Below are positions 43,472-52,489 of a stretch of DNA of 64,000 bases, in pieces. How positions within the stretch are numbered: the stretch's first letter is position 1; each line of letters starts with the position of its first letter. The translations under genes and the position numbers were made by a program. This DNA is from Shimia sp040225985. GTDB taxonomy: Bacteria; Pseudomonadota; Alphaproteobacteria; Rhodobacterales; Rhodobacteraceae. The notes beneath the pieces were generated by a model. The model saw only the letters and a program-made list of their open reading frames with translations, was not told where the DNA came from and searched no databases. The DNA is taken from the NCBI RefSeq assembly GCF_040225985.1, contig NZ_JBBPEU010000002.1:62001-126000 (forward strand), read 5' to 3'.

Positions 43472-45106
43472 TCAGCCTTGCGAGTTTGCCAGCCCGACCA
43501 GATGCGCCAGCAGCATCTTTGTCGATCCGTTCGCACCTTTGGGCGCCTGTCCCTTGGCAATCGCGGGCACCAGACCGTCGGCCAGTTCCTTGCCAAGTTC
43601 CACGCCCCATTGATCAAAGCTGTTCAGTCCGAGGATCACGCCCTCGACAAACACGCGGTGTTCATAGAGCGCAATGATCTGGCCCAGCACATAGGGCGTC
43701 AGTTTTTCATAGACCAGCGTGGTCGAGGGGCGGTTGCCCGGAAACACGCGATGGCGCGCGAGAGCATCCAGGTTATCTCCCTGTTTTCCCTGCGCGATCA
43801 ACTGGTTGCGGGCCTCTTCAAAGGTGCGCCCTTTGAGCAGCGCCTCGGATTGCGCGAGGCAGTTCGCCAAGAGCGCCTCGTGATGGTCGCGCAGCTCGGG
43901 TTCGTGTCCGTTGGCCCCGACAAGGAATTCCACCGGCACCACGTCGCTGCCCTGGTGGATCAGCTGGAAAAATGCGTGCTGCCCGTTGGTGCCAGGCTCG
44001 CCCCAGACCACGGGGCCGCCGCCATGGGCCAGCGGGCTGCCGTCAAGCGCGACGCTCTTGCCGTTCGATTCCATTTCCAGCTGCTGTAAATACGCCGGAA
44101 GGCGCGACAGGCGGTGTTCATAAGGTACTACGGCGCGGGTGGCATAGCCGCAGAACTTCTGGTGCCACAGCCCCACCAGCGCCAGCAGCACCGGCATGTT
44201 CCGGTCCAGCGGCGCATCTGTGAAATGCCGATCCATGGCATGTCCGCCACGCAGGAATTCGGCCGCATTATCGGGGCCAATGGCCAGCATCAGCGACAGG
44301 CCGATCGGGCTCCAGACGGAATAGCGCCCGCCGATCCAGCTGCCAAAGCCGAACACGCGTTCCGGGGCGATGCCAAAGGCCTCGGTCCGTTCACGTGAGG
44401 TCGAGATCGCCACAAACCGGTCCATCGCGCTGTCGCTGCCCGCCTGCATCCAGCGTAGCGCGGTGCGGGCATTCATCAGGGTTTCCTGCGTGCCAAAGCT
44501 TTTGGACGAGACGATGACCAGCGTCGTTTCGGGATCAAGCCCTTTCAGCGTGTCATGGATATCGGCCCCGTCCACGTTGGACACGAAATGGCAGCGCGGC
44601 CCGTCGACATAAGGCGCCAGTGCCCGGTAGGCCATCACCGGCCCCAGATCGGACCCGCCAATGCCGATATTCACCACATCGGTGACCTTGGGCCCCGCTT
44701 CGGGCCAGTTGCCCGAACGCACGTCGCTGCAAAAGGCCACCATGCGGGCATAGGTCTCGCGGCCCTGCGCCATGACGTCCTGTCCGTCGACCTGAATCTC
44801 TGATGCCGTGGGTGCGCTCACCAGGGCACGGCTGGCCGTGTGCAGTACCGCCCGGCCCTCGGTTTCGTTGATCTTGTCGCCCCGGAACATCGCGGCGCGC
44901 TTGTCTTCGACGCCGGATTGGCGCGCAAGATCAAGCAGCGCCCTGCGGATCGGGCCATCGATCTGGGTCTTGGAAAAGTCGAACAGAAGACCGTCATGCG
45001 TCAGAGAAAATGTCTCGGCCCGGGCTTCATCTCGAAACAGACCCGCCATGTCGCGCCTGCGCGTTTCGACGGCCAAAGCCTCTAATTCAGTCCACATAAA
45101 ATTCAT
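43472..45106 (-). CDS. pgi: Glucose-6-phosphate isomerase
   Basis: Pgi interconverts glucose-6-phosphate and fructose-6-phosphate in the cytosol. The 544-residue product has both family signatures: VIVSSKSFGTQETLMNA and VWGEPGTNGQHAFFQLIHQG, plus GGRYSVWSPIGLS. The start ATG at 45106 forms an ATGA overlap with the pgl stop; ATG 45097 is an alternative. It is the last gene of zwf-pgl-pgi. In an Entner-Doudoroff organism it recycles fructose-6-phosphate back to glucose-6-phosphate. Confidence 0.97.
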   Translation of the reverse strand: MNFMWTELEALAVETRRRDMAGLFRDEARAETFSLTHDGLLFDFSKTQIDGPIRRALLDLARQSGVEDKRAAMFRGDKINETEGRAVLHTASRALVSAPTASEIQVDGQDVMAQGRETYARMVAFCSDVRSGNWPEAGPKVTDVVNIGIGGSDLGPVMAYRALAPYVDGPRCHFVSNVDGADIHDTLKGLDPETTLVIVSSKSFGTQETLMNARTALRWMQAGSDSAMDRFVAISTSRERTEAFGIAPERVFGFGSWIGGRYSVWSPIGLSLMLAIGPDNAAEFLRGGHAMDRHFTDAPLDRNMPVLLALVGLWHQKFCGYATRAVVPYEHRLSRLPAYLQQLEMESNGKSVALDGSPLAHGGGPVVWGEPGTNGQHAFFQLIHQGSDVVPVEFLVGANGHEPELRDHHEALLANCLAQSEALLKGRTFEEARNQLIAQGKQGDNLDALARHRVFPGNRPSTTLVYEKLTPYVLGQIIALYEHRVFVEGVILGLNSFDQWGVELGKELADGLVPAIAKGQAPKGANGSTKMLLAHLVGLANSQG

Positions 45107-45774
45107 TCCGCCCAATGGATTGTCGCGCCCGTTAATACGGCTCGGACCGGCGCCTGCGCAACTGGCAAATTCGTCGCTTCCCTAAGGGCGTCACGCTTGG
45201 CAGCCCCAGTGATCAGGATGTGTTTGGACAGCGCCTCGTCCAGCACACGCGCCGACACGGAAATACGCTGCTCTCCGGTGCCCGGCTGCGTGACCGGCAC
45301 AAGGATCGGCGCATGCGGATCCAGCGCCGCCTCCAGTTCAGCTGCGCCGGGAAACAGCGAGGCCGTGTGCATATCCGCCCCCATACCCAGAAGGGCAACG
45401 GCAATCGGCAATTCCGGCGCGATCATCGATTCCAGTTCCGGCAAAACCTCGGTCGGGGCATGGGCGGGCGTAAACAACGGCAAAAAGCGCGCCTTGGCGG
45501 CCCGGTTCACCAACAAACGCTCTTTGATAAGGCGGGCATTGGAACGTGGATGATCCTCGGGCACCCATCGTTCATCGGTGGGCACCACGTCCACCCGCGA
45601 CCAGTCAAGATCCACCCCGCAAAGATCATCGAACAAAGGCCCCGGCGTGGTGCCGCCCGGCACAGCGAACAGCACCCGTTCACCAAGATGTAGCGCCTCG
45701 GTCAACTCGCCTGCAATTTTGGCGGCAACGTCGATCGCCATCATGTCTGCGTCGGGATAGTCTATGATATTCAA
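45103..45774 (-). CDS. pgl: 6-phosphogluconolactonase
   Basis: Pgl hydrolyses 6-phosphogluconolactone made by Zwf. The 223-residue protein has LFAVPGGTTPGPLFDDL, VVPTDERWVPEDHPRSNARLI and ALLGMGADMHTASLFPGA, the DevB-type signatures. I place the start at the TTG at 45774, which overlaps the zwf stop (TTGA) with GGGGGA eight bases upstream. A GTG at 45792 in the same frame is the alternative. It overlaps pgi by four bases. Confidence 0.92.
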   Translation of the reverse strand: MNIIDYPDADMMAIDVAAKIAGELTEALHLGERVLFAVPGGTTPGPLFDDLCGVDLDWSRVDVVPTDERWVPEDHPRSNARLIKERLLVNRAAKARFLPLFTPAHAPTEVLPELESMIAPELPIAVALLGMGADMHTASLFPGAAELEAALDPHAPILVPVTQPGTGEQRISVSARVLDEALSKHILITGAAKRDALREATNLPVAQAPVRAVLTGATIHWAE

Positions 45775-47219
45775 CGTTTTATCCCCCGCCACTCACGTCC
45801 GTCCCGGCGCAACAACTGGGACGAATCGTCCGGCCCGTTGGTAAAGGAATCATAAGGTTTCGGCACATCGCCCCGCAATTCCCAGCCCTTGATGATCGGA
45901 TCGGTCCAGGCCCAGGCGGCCTCGACCTCGTCGTTACGCATGAACAGGGTCTGGTTGCCACGGATCACGTCCATGATCAGCCGTTCATAGGCATCCGGCC
46001 CATCCGCCTCGGGGCCAAGCGCCTCGGCGAAACTCATATCCAGCGGCACGTCGATCAATTTCATCCCGCCCGCGCCCGGCTCCTTGATGGTCACGTCCAG
46101 CGTGATCCCCTCGTCCGGTTGAAGTTGGATCGTCAACTCGTTGTTATGACGCCCAGATTCGCGCCCAAAGATCGAATGCGGCGCATCCTTGAATACCACC
46201 GTGATCTGTGAACTGCGGGTCTTGAGCCGCTTGCCCGTGCGCAGGTAAAACGGAGTGCCCGCCCACCGCCAGTTGCTCAGGTGACAGCGCAAGGCAATGA
46301 AACTCTCGGTTTTGGAGCGAGGATTGTCCACGTCTTCGCGGAAGCTGGGCACGCCTTCGGCGGCGGTATACTGGCCCCGGATGATGTGGTGCGGCTCGAC
46401 CGGATCCAGCGCGCGGATAACTTTCAGCTTTTCATCACGCACCGCGTCGGGGTCGAACTTGGCGGGTGGTTCCATCGCGATGAGGCACAGAAGCTGCATC
46501 ATGTGGTTCTGCATCATGTCGCGCATCGCGCCAGCGTTCTGGTAATAGTCGCCGCGCCCCGCCACACCCACGGTTTCGGCCACCGTAATCTGGATGTGGT
46601 CGATATATTGCGAGTTCCACAGCGGCTCGAACAGCATGTTGCCAAAGCGCACCGCCATCAGGTTCTGCACGGTTTCCTTGCCGAGATAATGGTCGATCCG
46701 GTAAATCTGGCATTCCATGAACTGGCGGTCCAGGTCGGCGTTCAGCCTCTGGGCGGTGTCGAGATCATGCCCGAAGGGTTTTTCAACCACGATCCGGCTC
46801 TGGTCATCGGCGAGCCCCTCGGCGCGGATGCGTTGCGCCAGATCGCCAAACAGCGATGGCCCGACCGAGAAATAGAACGCGCGAATCCGGTCGGGGCACA
46901 GCAGCGCCGCCAGATCCTGCCAGCCGGTATCGCCGCGCCCGTCAATCTGCACATAGTCGATGCGCGCCAGAAACGCCGCCAAAGTGTCGCCATCCGGGCG
47001 TGCCGGAAGGTGGGCCGCGAGCGCCTCGCCCACAAGCACGCGATAGCTTTCCGACGACAATTCGCGTCGCGCCGCCCCGATCAGCCGCGACTCACCGGGC
47101 ATCTGCCCCGCACAAAAGCGTTTGAACATCGCCGGCAGAATCTTGCGCTGTGCAAGATCACCGGTGCCGCCAAACACCACCAGATCGAACGGGTCTACCG
47201 GGTTTTCGCGGGACTCCAT
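45771..47219 (-). CDS. zwf: Glucose-6-phosphate 1-dehydrogenase
   Basis: Zwf oxidises glucose-6-phosphate with NAD(P)+ and commits carbon to the Entner-Doudoroff or pentose phosphate route. The 482-residue product starts MESRENPVDPFDLVVFGGTG at 47219, with a GGGGCGGA signal upstream. It has the nucleotide loop GGTGDLAQRKILPA and the active-site motif RIDHYLGKETVQN. It is first of zwf-pgl-pgi with overlapping junctions throughout. edd and eda are not in the window. Confidence 0.97.
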   Translation of the reverse strand: MESRENPVDPFDLVVFGGTGDLAQRKILPAMFKRFCAGQMPGESRLIGAARRELSSESYRVLVGEALAAHLPARPDGDTLAAFLARIDYVQIDGRGDTGWQDLAALLCPDRIRAFYFSVGPSLFGDLAQRIRAEGLADDQSRIVVEKPFGHDLDTAQRLNADLDRQFMECQIYRIDHYLGKETVQNLMAVRFGNMLFEPLWNSQYIDHIQITVAETVGVAGRGDYYQNAGAMRDMMQNHMMQLLCLIAMEPPAKFDPDAVRDEKLKVIRALDPVEPHHIIRGQYTAAEGVPSFREDVDNPRSKTESFIALRCHLSNWRWAGTPFYLRTGKRLKTRSSQITVVFKDAPHSIFGRESGRHNNELTIQLQPDEGITLDVTIKEPGAGGMKLIDVPLDMSFAEALGPEADGPDAYERLIMDVIRGNQTLFMRNDEVEAAWAWTDPIIKGWELRGDVPKPYDSFTNGPDDSSQLLRRDGREWRGIKR

Positions 47220-47424
47220 GGTCGTTCCGCCCCTTTTCTTGTGATCCGCGCCCCCAATCAGGGCCGAAAGCCTTCGTTGCGATGACTGTAACATCCCCCG
47301 TCTTCATCACAACCGTGTATCACAACCGTGTCAGTCGGACGGAATGGCGGTTTTACGAAACACGCGGGTAGGTTAGCGTGCAGGAAAACGGGCCGGACCG
47401 CGGCCAGACCACAGGAAAGACCAG

Positions 47425-48378
47425 ATGAAAGACCACGTGACCCCGCAAGCCAATCTCGGCAAGTTTCAGGATCCTTTTGTCACGGCCAAAGGCGAAACGC
47501 GCGCCGAAGTGGCGCTCAGCCACCCTGAAACGCTCTGGTTCAACACCGGCACGCTCTGCAATATCGAATGCGAGAACTGCTATATCCTCAGTTCGCCCAC
47601 CAATGACGCGTTGGTCTATCTGACTGCGGATGAGGTCAGCACCTATCTGGACCAGCTTGAAGCCCGCAACTGGGGCGTGCGCGAGATCGGGTTCACCGGC
47701 GGCGAACCCTTTATGAACCCCGAGATGATCGAGATGGCGCGGCGCGCGCTGGCGCGGGGGTACGAGGTATTGATCCTGACCAACGCCATGCAGCCGATGA
47801 TGCGCAAACGGGTGCGGGCGGGCCTGCTGGACCTGCACGAAGAGTATGGCGACAAGCTGACCTTGCGGATCTCGGTCGATCACTGGGACGCGGCACAGCA
47901 TGACAGGGAACGCGGGGCCGGCAGCTTTGCGCGGACGCTGGACGGGATGGCATGGCTGCGCGACCACGGGATCCGCATGACCGTCGCGGGCCGCACCGTC
48001 TGGGGCGAGACCGAGACAGAGGCGCGCGCGGGCTATGCGGCGCTGTTTGCGGCGCACCGCTTCGACATCGACGCCACGAACCCCGCAGAGACGGTTCTGT
48101 TTCCAGAAATGGACGAAACCGTCGAGGTGCCCGAGATCACCACGGCCTGCTGGGGCATTCTTGGCAAATCGCCTGATGACGTGATGTGCGCGTCATCCCG
48201 CATGGTGGTCAAACACAAGGGCGCAGAGGCCCCTTCGGTGATCGCCTGTACCCTGCTGCCCTACGAACGGGAATTCGACCTTGGCCAGACACTGGAAGAG
48301 GCCGAACGCCCGGTACATCTGAACCACCCCCATTGCGCCAAGTTCTGCGTTCTGGGGGGGGCCTCCTGCTCGGCCTAG
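47425..48378 (+). CDS. Radical SAM protein of unknown function
   Basis: The 317-residue protein carries the radical SAM cluster motif CNIECENC near the N-terminus (LWFNTGTLCNIECENCYI), the GGE motif in IGFTGGEPFMNPEM, and a TIM-barrel core. Extra cysteines cluster at the C-terminus (HCAKFCVLGGASC), suggesting an auxiliary Fe-S site of the SPASM/twitch kind. No precursor peptide or obvious substrate gene is next to it. It overlaps the convergent DUF2855 gene by four bases. AGGAAAG precedes the start. Confidence 0.85.
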   Translation: MKDHVTPQANLGKFQDPFVTAKGETRAEVALSHPETLWFNTGTLCNIECENCYILSSPTNDALVYLTADEVSTYLDQLEARNWGVREIGFTGGEPFMNPEMIEMARRALARGYEVLILTNAMQPMMRKRVRAGLLDLHEEYGDKLTLRISVDHWDAAQHDRERGAGSFARTLDGMAWLRDHGIRMTVAGRTVWGETETEARAGYAALFAAHRFDIDATNPAETVLFPEMDETVEVPEITTACWGILGKSPDDVMCASSRMVVKHKGAEAPSVIACTLLPYEREFDLGQTLEEAERPVHLNHPHCAKFCVLGGASCSA

Positions 48379-49439
48379 ATCACGACGACATGCCCGTCGC
48401 CCGGCGCCGCCTGCCCTTTGGCCAGCGCAGTATAGACGGGTACCGCCGCCTCAAGCCCCGCATGTTCGCGCAAGGTCAGCCAGCTTTCCGCATCTGCCGC
48501 GATCCGTTTCCACGCCGCCGAAATCCGGCGCTCGATCTCACCCGGGCCCCAGTCGGCGCGGCGCTTTTCGATCTGGCTGGGGGCGAAGAAGAACTGCGGC
48601 TTGGGGCCGGCCAGCTTTTGCTTGGGCTGGAACTGATCCCAGTGGCTGGTGCCGACGGCGCTGGAATGGCGCAATTGGTCGCCCAGATGGCTGTGCAGCC
48701 GTGCCTTGACCTCGGCATTGCCTGCCATGTCCACATAGACAGACGGACATTTTTCCAGCGTCTCGATGTCGTCATAGCTCATCACAGCGTCACAGCCCGC
48801 CTCGGCCGCAACAAAGGGCTTGTTGCCCGACGACGTCAGGCCCACGACCCGCACGGGGCGCGGGGACAGTTCGGCCAGGAACTTGCACAGACCCAGCCCC
48901 GTTTTTGATGAGGCGCTGCCGACAACCACCTGTTCTGCATCGAAAAAACTGTTGTCCTGCAGCCAGTCTGACAAAAGGTAGGACGTCGCCAGAAGCGGCT
49001 GCAAAAGCGATTGCAACCCTTCCTGCGTCGCGGATTTGGGCGCGCTGCGCACATAACGGTTATAGACCGGCGGCAGCTTGGCACGATGCGGTGCGGCGTC
49101 CAGAATCACGGCTTCGCCTTCCTTGGTGGGAGCAATGACCAATTCCTCCGCCAGAGGGTAGAAGCCGTATAACCGCTCGCCCACCGTCACAAGGTCCGAG
49201 CGGGTCTCGACCACCTCGGCAAAGCCCCAGACCGGCACGATGCCTTGTCCCGTGATGCCGGACGGAAAGAAATGCCAATAGCCGATTACGAACCCCGTCG
49301 CCGCATAGGTGACGTTGTTCGCGGTCAGCGCAAAGCGCGCAATCCGCAACCGCGCCTGGCCGTCGGCCAGCGGCTCTGATGGCACCTCGTCCACCGCAAC
49401 CTGTGTGATGTCGTTCTGATCGACCAAAATCCGTTTCAT
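48375..49439 (-). CDS. DUF2855 family protein
   Basis: The 354-residue protein starts MKRILVDQNDITQVAVDEVPSE. It has a degenerate medium-chain dehydrogenase-like layout: RLRIARFALTANNVTYAATGFVIGYWHFFP in the GroES-like part and VVVGSASSKTGLGLCKFLAEL in place of a Rossmann loop. DUF2855 proteins are annotated as quinone-oxidoreductase-like, but no activity is established. The usual GxGxxG is replaced by GSASSKTG, so nucleotide binding is uncertain. It stands alone and is convergent with the radical SAM gene. Confidence 0.82.
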   Translation of the reverse strand: MKRILVDQNDITQVAVDEVPSEPLADGQARLRIARFALTANNVTYAATGFVIGYWHFFPSGITGQGIVPVWGFAEVVETRSDLVTVGERLYGFYPLAEELVIAPTKEGEAVILDAAPHRAKLPPVYNRYVRSAPKSATQEGLQSLLQPLLATSYLLSDWLQDNSFFDAEQVVVGSASSKTGLGLCKFLAELSPRPVRVVGLTSSGNKPFVAAEAGCDAVMSYDDIETLEKCPSVYVDMAGNAEVKARLHSHLGDQLRHSSAVGTSHWDQFQPKQKLAGPKPQFFFAPSQIEKRRADWGPGEIERRISAAWKRIAADAESWLTLREHAGLEAAVPVYTALAKGQAAPGDGHVVVI

Positions 49440-49622
49440 GTTGTCCTCCCGCGTTTTGGGCAGCGTAACGCGCTTTGCACCGCCGCCAGCGGAAACGTCA
49501 CGTCACACGCGGCGTGCCCGCGCCGGACCGCTTATCTCCCTTTCAGCCATTGCCCCAACATGGTGTGGCTGATATAAACATGACAACAAAATGAAGACCG
49601 CCAGACAGAAGCGAGCCACTAC

Positions 49623-52361
49623 GTGAGCGATACCCCGGAAACCCCTGAAAACGAAGAAGAATCCGCGCGCGAATACATGGTGCATAGCGGCCCCTCGATC
49701 AGCATCGAGGAAGAGATGCGCAATTCGTATCTCGACTATGCGATGAGCGTCATCGTCAGCCGGGCCATTCCCGACCTGCGCGACGGTCTGAAACCTGTCC
49801 ACCGGCGCATTCTTTACGCCATGCACGAGACCGGAAACGGCCATGACAAGCCCTATCGCAAGTCGGCCCGCCCGGTTGGTGACGTCATGGGTAAATACCA
49901 CCCGCATGGCGACAGCGCGATCTATGACGCGCTGGTGCGGATGGCGCAGGATTTCTCGATGTCGCTGCCCTTGCTGGACGGTCAAGGCAACTTTGGTTCG
50001 ATGGACGGCGATAACCCCGCCGCCATGCGCTATACCGAGGTGCGCATGGACAAACCGGCGGCCTATGTGCTGGCCGATATCGAAAAAGACACGGTCGATT
50101 TCCAGGACAACTATGACGGCAAGGACAAAGAACCCACGGTGCTGCCGGCGCGGTTCCCGAACATGCTGGTCAATGGTGCGGGCGGCATCGCGGTCGGCAT
50201 GGCGACCAACATTCCGCCGCATAACCTTGGGGAAGTGGTCGATGCGACGCTGGCCCTGATCGAAGAACCGGACCTCACCAGCGAACAGTTGATCGACTAT
50301 GTGCCCGGCCCTGATTTCCCCACTGGCGGTATCATGCTGGGCCGTTCCGGCGCGCGCAAAGCCTATCTTGAGGGGCGCGGCAGCGTCATCATCCGCGCCA
50401 AGACCCGCGTCGAGGAAATTCGCAAAGACCGCTATGCCATCGTCATCGACGAGATCCCCTATCAGGTGAACAAGGCGTCGATGATCGAGAAGATCGCCGA
50501 ACAGGTCCGCGAGAAAAAGATCGAAGGCGTCGCCCATGTGCAGGACGAATCCGACCGCAACGGTGTGCGGGTCGTCGTCGAACTGAAACGCGACGCGACG
50601 CCGGACGTGGTGCTGAACCAGTTGTTCCGCTTCACCCCGATGCAGACCTCGTTCGGGTGTAACATGCTGGCTCTGAACGGTGGCCGTCCCGAACAACTGA
50701 CCCTTCGGAAATTCCTTACATCTTTCATAGACTTCCGGGAAGAAGTTGTGGCGCGCCGCACGGCCTATGACCTGCGCAAGGCTCGTGAACGCAGCCATAT
50801 TCTTTGTGGTCTGGCCGTGGCCGTGTCCAACGTGGACGAGGTTGTCGCCACGATCCGCGCCTCGGCCGATGCTGCCGAAGCCCGCGAAAAGCTGATGACG
50901 CGCCGCTGGCCCGCCGGCGAGATTGTCGAATACCTCAAGCTGATCGACGATCCGCTGCATCCGGTGAACGACGACGGCACCTATAACCTGTCGGAAACGC
51001 AAGCCCGCGCCATCCTTGAACTGCGGCTGCAACGCCTGACCCAGATCGGGGTCAAGGAAGTCACGGACGAACTTGAAGAACTGGCAGGTAAGATCAAGGA
51101 ATACCTGGAAATTCTGGGGTCACGCGAACGCATCATGGGGCTGATCTCGGACGAGCTGCGCGAAGTCCGCGATCAGTTTGCCGTGCCGCGCCGCACCGAG
51201 ATCGTCGACTGGTCCGGCGACATGGAGGACGAGGACCTGATCGAACGCGAGGACATGGTCGTCACCGTGACCTCGGGCGGCTATATCAAGCGCACGCCGC
51301 TGGCCGATTTCCGCGCCCAGAAACGCGGTGGCAAGGGGTTGTCGGGGATGCAGACCAAGGAAGAGGACGTGGTCACCACCCTCTTCGTGGCCAATACCCA
51401 CACGCAGCTGTTGTTCTTTACCACCGACGGCATGGCCTACAAGCTCAAGACCTGGCGTCTGCCGCTGGGTGGACGTACAGCCAAGGGCAAGGCGATCGTT
51501 AATATCCTGCCGATCCCAACCGGTGTGTCCGTCGCCGCCATCATGCCGGTGGACGTGCCCGAGAAGGACTGGAACGATTTACAGGTCGTCTTTGCCACTT
51601 CGGCAGGGACAGTGCGGCGCAACCGCCTGTCGGATTTCACCAACGTCAAGGCCAACGGCAAGATCGCGATGAAATTCGAGGATGATCACGCTGACACCAA
51701 GCTGATCAATGCGCGTATCTGCTCGGAAGACGATGACGTGATGCTGGTCACCAATTCGGGCCGCGCGATCCGCTTCCCCACCACCGAGGTGCGTGTGTTC
51801 AACTCGCGGTCGTCGGTCGGGGTGCGGGGCATCAAGCTGAACGGCGATGACGAGGTCGTGTCGATGTCGATCATCCGCCACTCCACCTACACGCCGGAAC
51901 AGCGCACGGCCTATCTCAAGATGCGCCGCGCCATGGCGGGGCTGACAGACGAGGATGCCGACACCAGCGATGAAGAGGTCGCCGAGGATCCCAATTTCTC
52001 GACCGAGCTTTATTCCGAGATGTCTGCCGCCGAGAACCTGATCCTGACCATCACCTCGGGCGGGGCCGGGAAACTGTCGTCTTCGCATGATTACCCCGTG
52101 CGCGGGCGCGGCGGTCAGGGCGTGGCTGCCATGGACAAGGCCATGCGCGGAGGCGCGCTGGTGGCGTCTTTCCCCGTCGAGATGGGCGACCAGATCATGC
52201 TGGCCACCTCTAAGGGTCAGTCGATCCGTGTGCCAGTGGAGGGTATTTCCTTCCGCTCGCGCAGCGCCGGTGGCGTCAAGGTGTTCAACACCGGCAAGGG
52301 CGAAGAGGTTGTCTCGGTCGCCTGGATCGCCGAACAGGATGACGAAGACGGCGAAGAATAA
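49623..52361 (+). CDS. gyrA: DNA gyrase subunit A
   Basis: GyrA cuts and rejoins DNA in gyrase. The 912-residue product (GTG start) has LRDGLKPVHRRILYAM, the quinolone region HPHGDSAIYDALVRMAQ with the wild-type-like Ser and Asp, and the active-site tyrosine in AMRYTEVRM. Six beta-pinwheel repeats follow, with the GyrA box QKRGGKG that distinguishes it from ParC. The C-terminal tail is acidic. Several short acidic insertions (EDADTSDEEVAEDP) lie in the pinwheel. A terminator follows. Confidence 0.98.
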   Translation: MSDTPETPENEEESAREYMVHSGPSISIEEEMRNSYLDYAMSVIVSRAIPDLRDGLKPVHRRILYAMHETGNGHDKPYRKSARPVGDVMGKYHPHGDSAIYDALVRMAQDFSMSLPLLDGQGNFGSMDGDNPAAMRYTEVRMDKPAAYVLADIEKDTVDFQDNYDGKDKEPTVLPARFPNMLVNGAGGIAVGMATNIPPHNLGEVVDATLALIEEPDLTSEQLIDYVPGPDFPTGGIMLGRSGARKAYLEGRGSVIIRAKTRVEEIRKDRYAIVIDEIPYQVNKASMIEKIAEQVREKKIEGVAHVQDESDRNGVRVVVELKRDATPDVVLNQLFRFTPMQTSFGCNMLALNGGRPEQLTLRKFLTSFIDFREEVVARRTAYDLRKARERSHILCGLAVAVSNVDEVVATIRASADAAEAREKLMTRRWPAGEIVEYLKLIDDPLHPVNDDGTYNLSETQARAILELRLQRLTQIGVKEVTDELEELAGKIKEYLEILGSRERIMGLISDELREVRDQFAVPRRTEIVDWSGDMEDEDLIEREDMVVTVTSGGYIKRTPLADFRAQKRGGKGLSGMQTKEEDVVTTLFVANTHTQLLFFTTDGMAYKLKTWRLPLGGRTAKGKAIVNILPIPTGVSVAAIMPVDVPEKDWNDLQVVFATSAGTVRRNRLSDFTNVKANGKIAMKFEDDHADTKLINARICSEDDDVMLVTNSGRAIRFPTTEVRVFNSRSSVGVRGIKLNGDDEVVSMSIIRHSTYTPEQRTAYLKMRRAMAGLTDEDADTSDEEVAEDPNFSTELYSEMSAAENLILTITSGGAGKLSSSHDYPVRGRGGQGVAAMDKAMRGGALVASFPVEMGDQIMLATSKGQSIRVPVEGISFRSRSAGGVKVFNTGKGEEVVSVAWIAEQDDEDGEE

Positions 52362-52367
52362 CAGCAG

Positions 52368-52396
52368 AAAGCCCCGCTTTCACGCGGGGCTTTTTC
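52368..52396 (+). terminator. Rho-independent terminator of gyrA
   Basis: A stem AAGCCCCGC / GCGGGGCTT with a six-base loop runs into TTTTT, ten bases past the stop. Confidence 0.92.
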
Positions 52397-52489
52397 GCGC
52401 GCAGGGGGCCGTTTGACTTTGCTGCTTGTGACCAACCAATCCCCCTATGATGTAGCGTGGTTATCCGCCGGATTTCACACGAGGTTCTT

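Noticed and set aside
49503..51032. 509-codon open frame on the minus strand opposite gyrA
   Set aside because: It is a shadow of gyrA; composition and lack of a start signal argue against coding.
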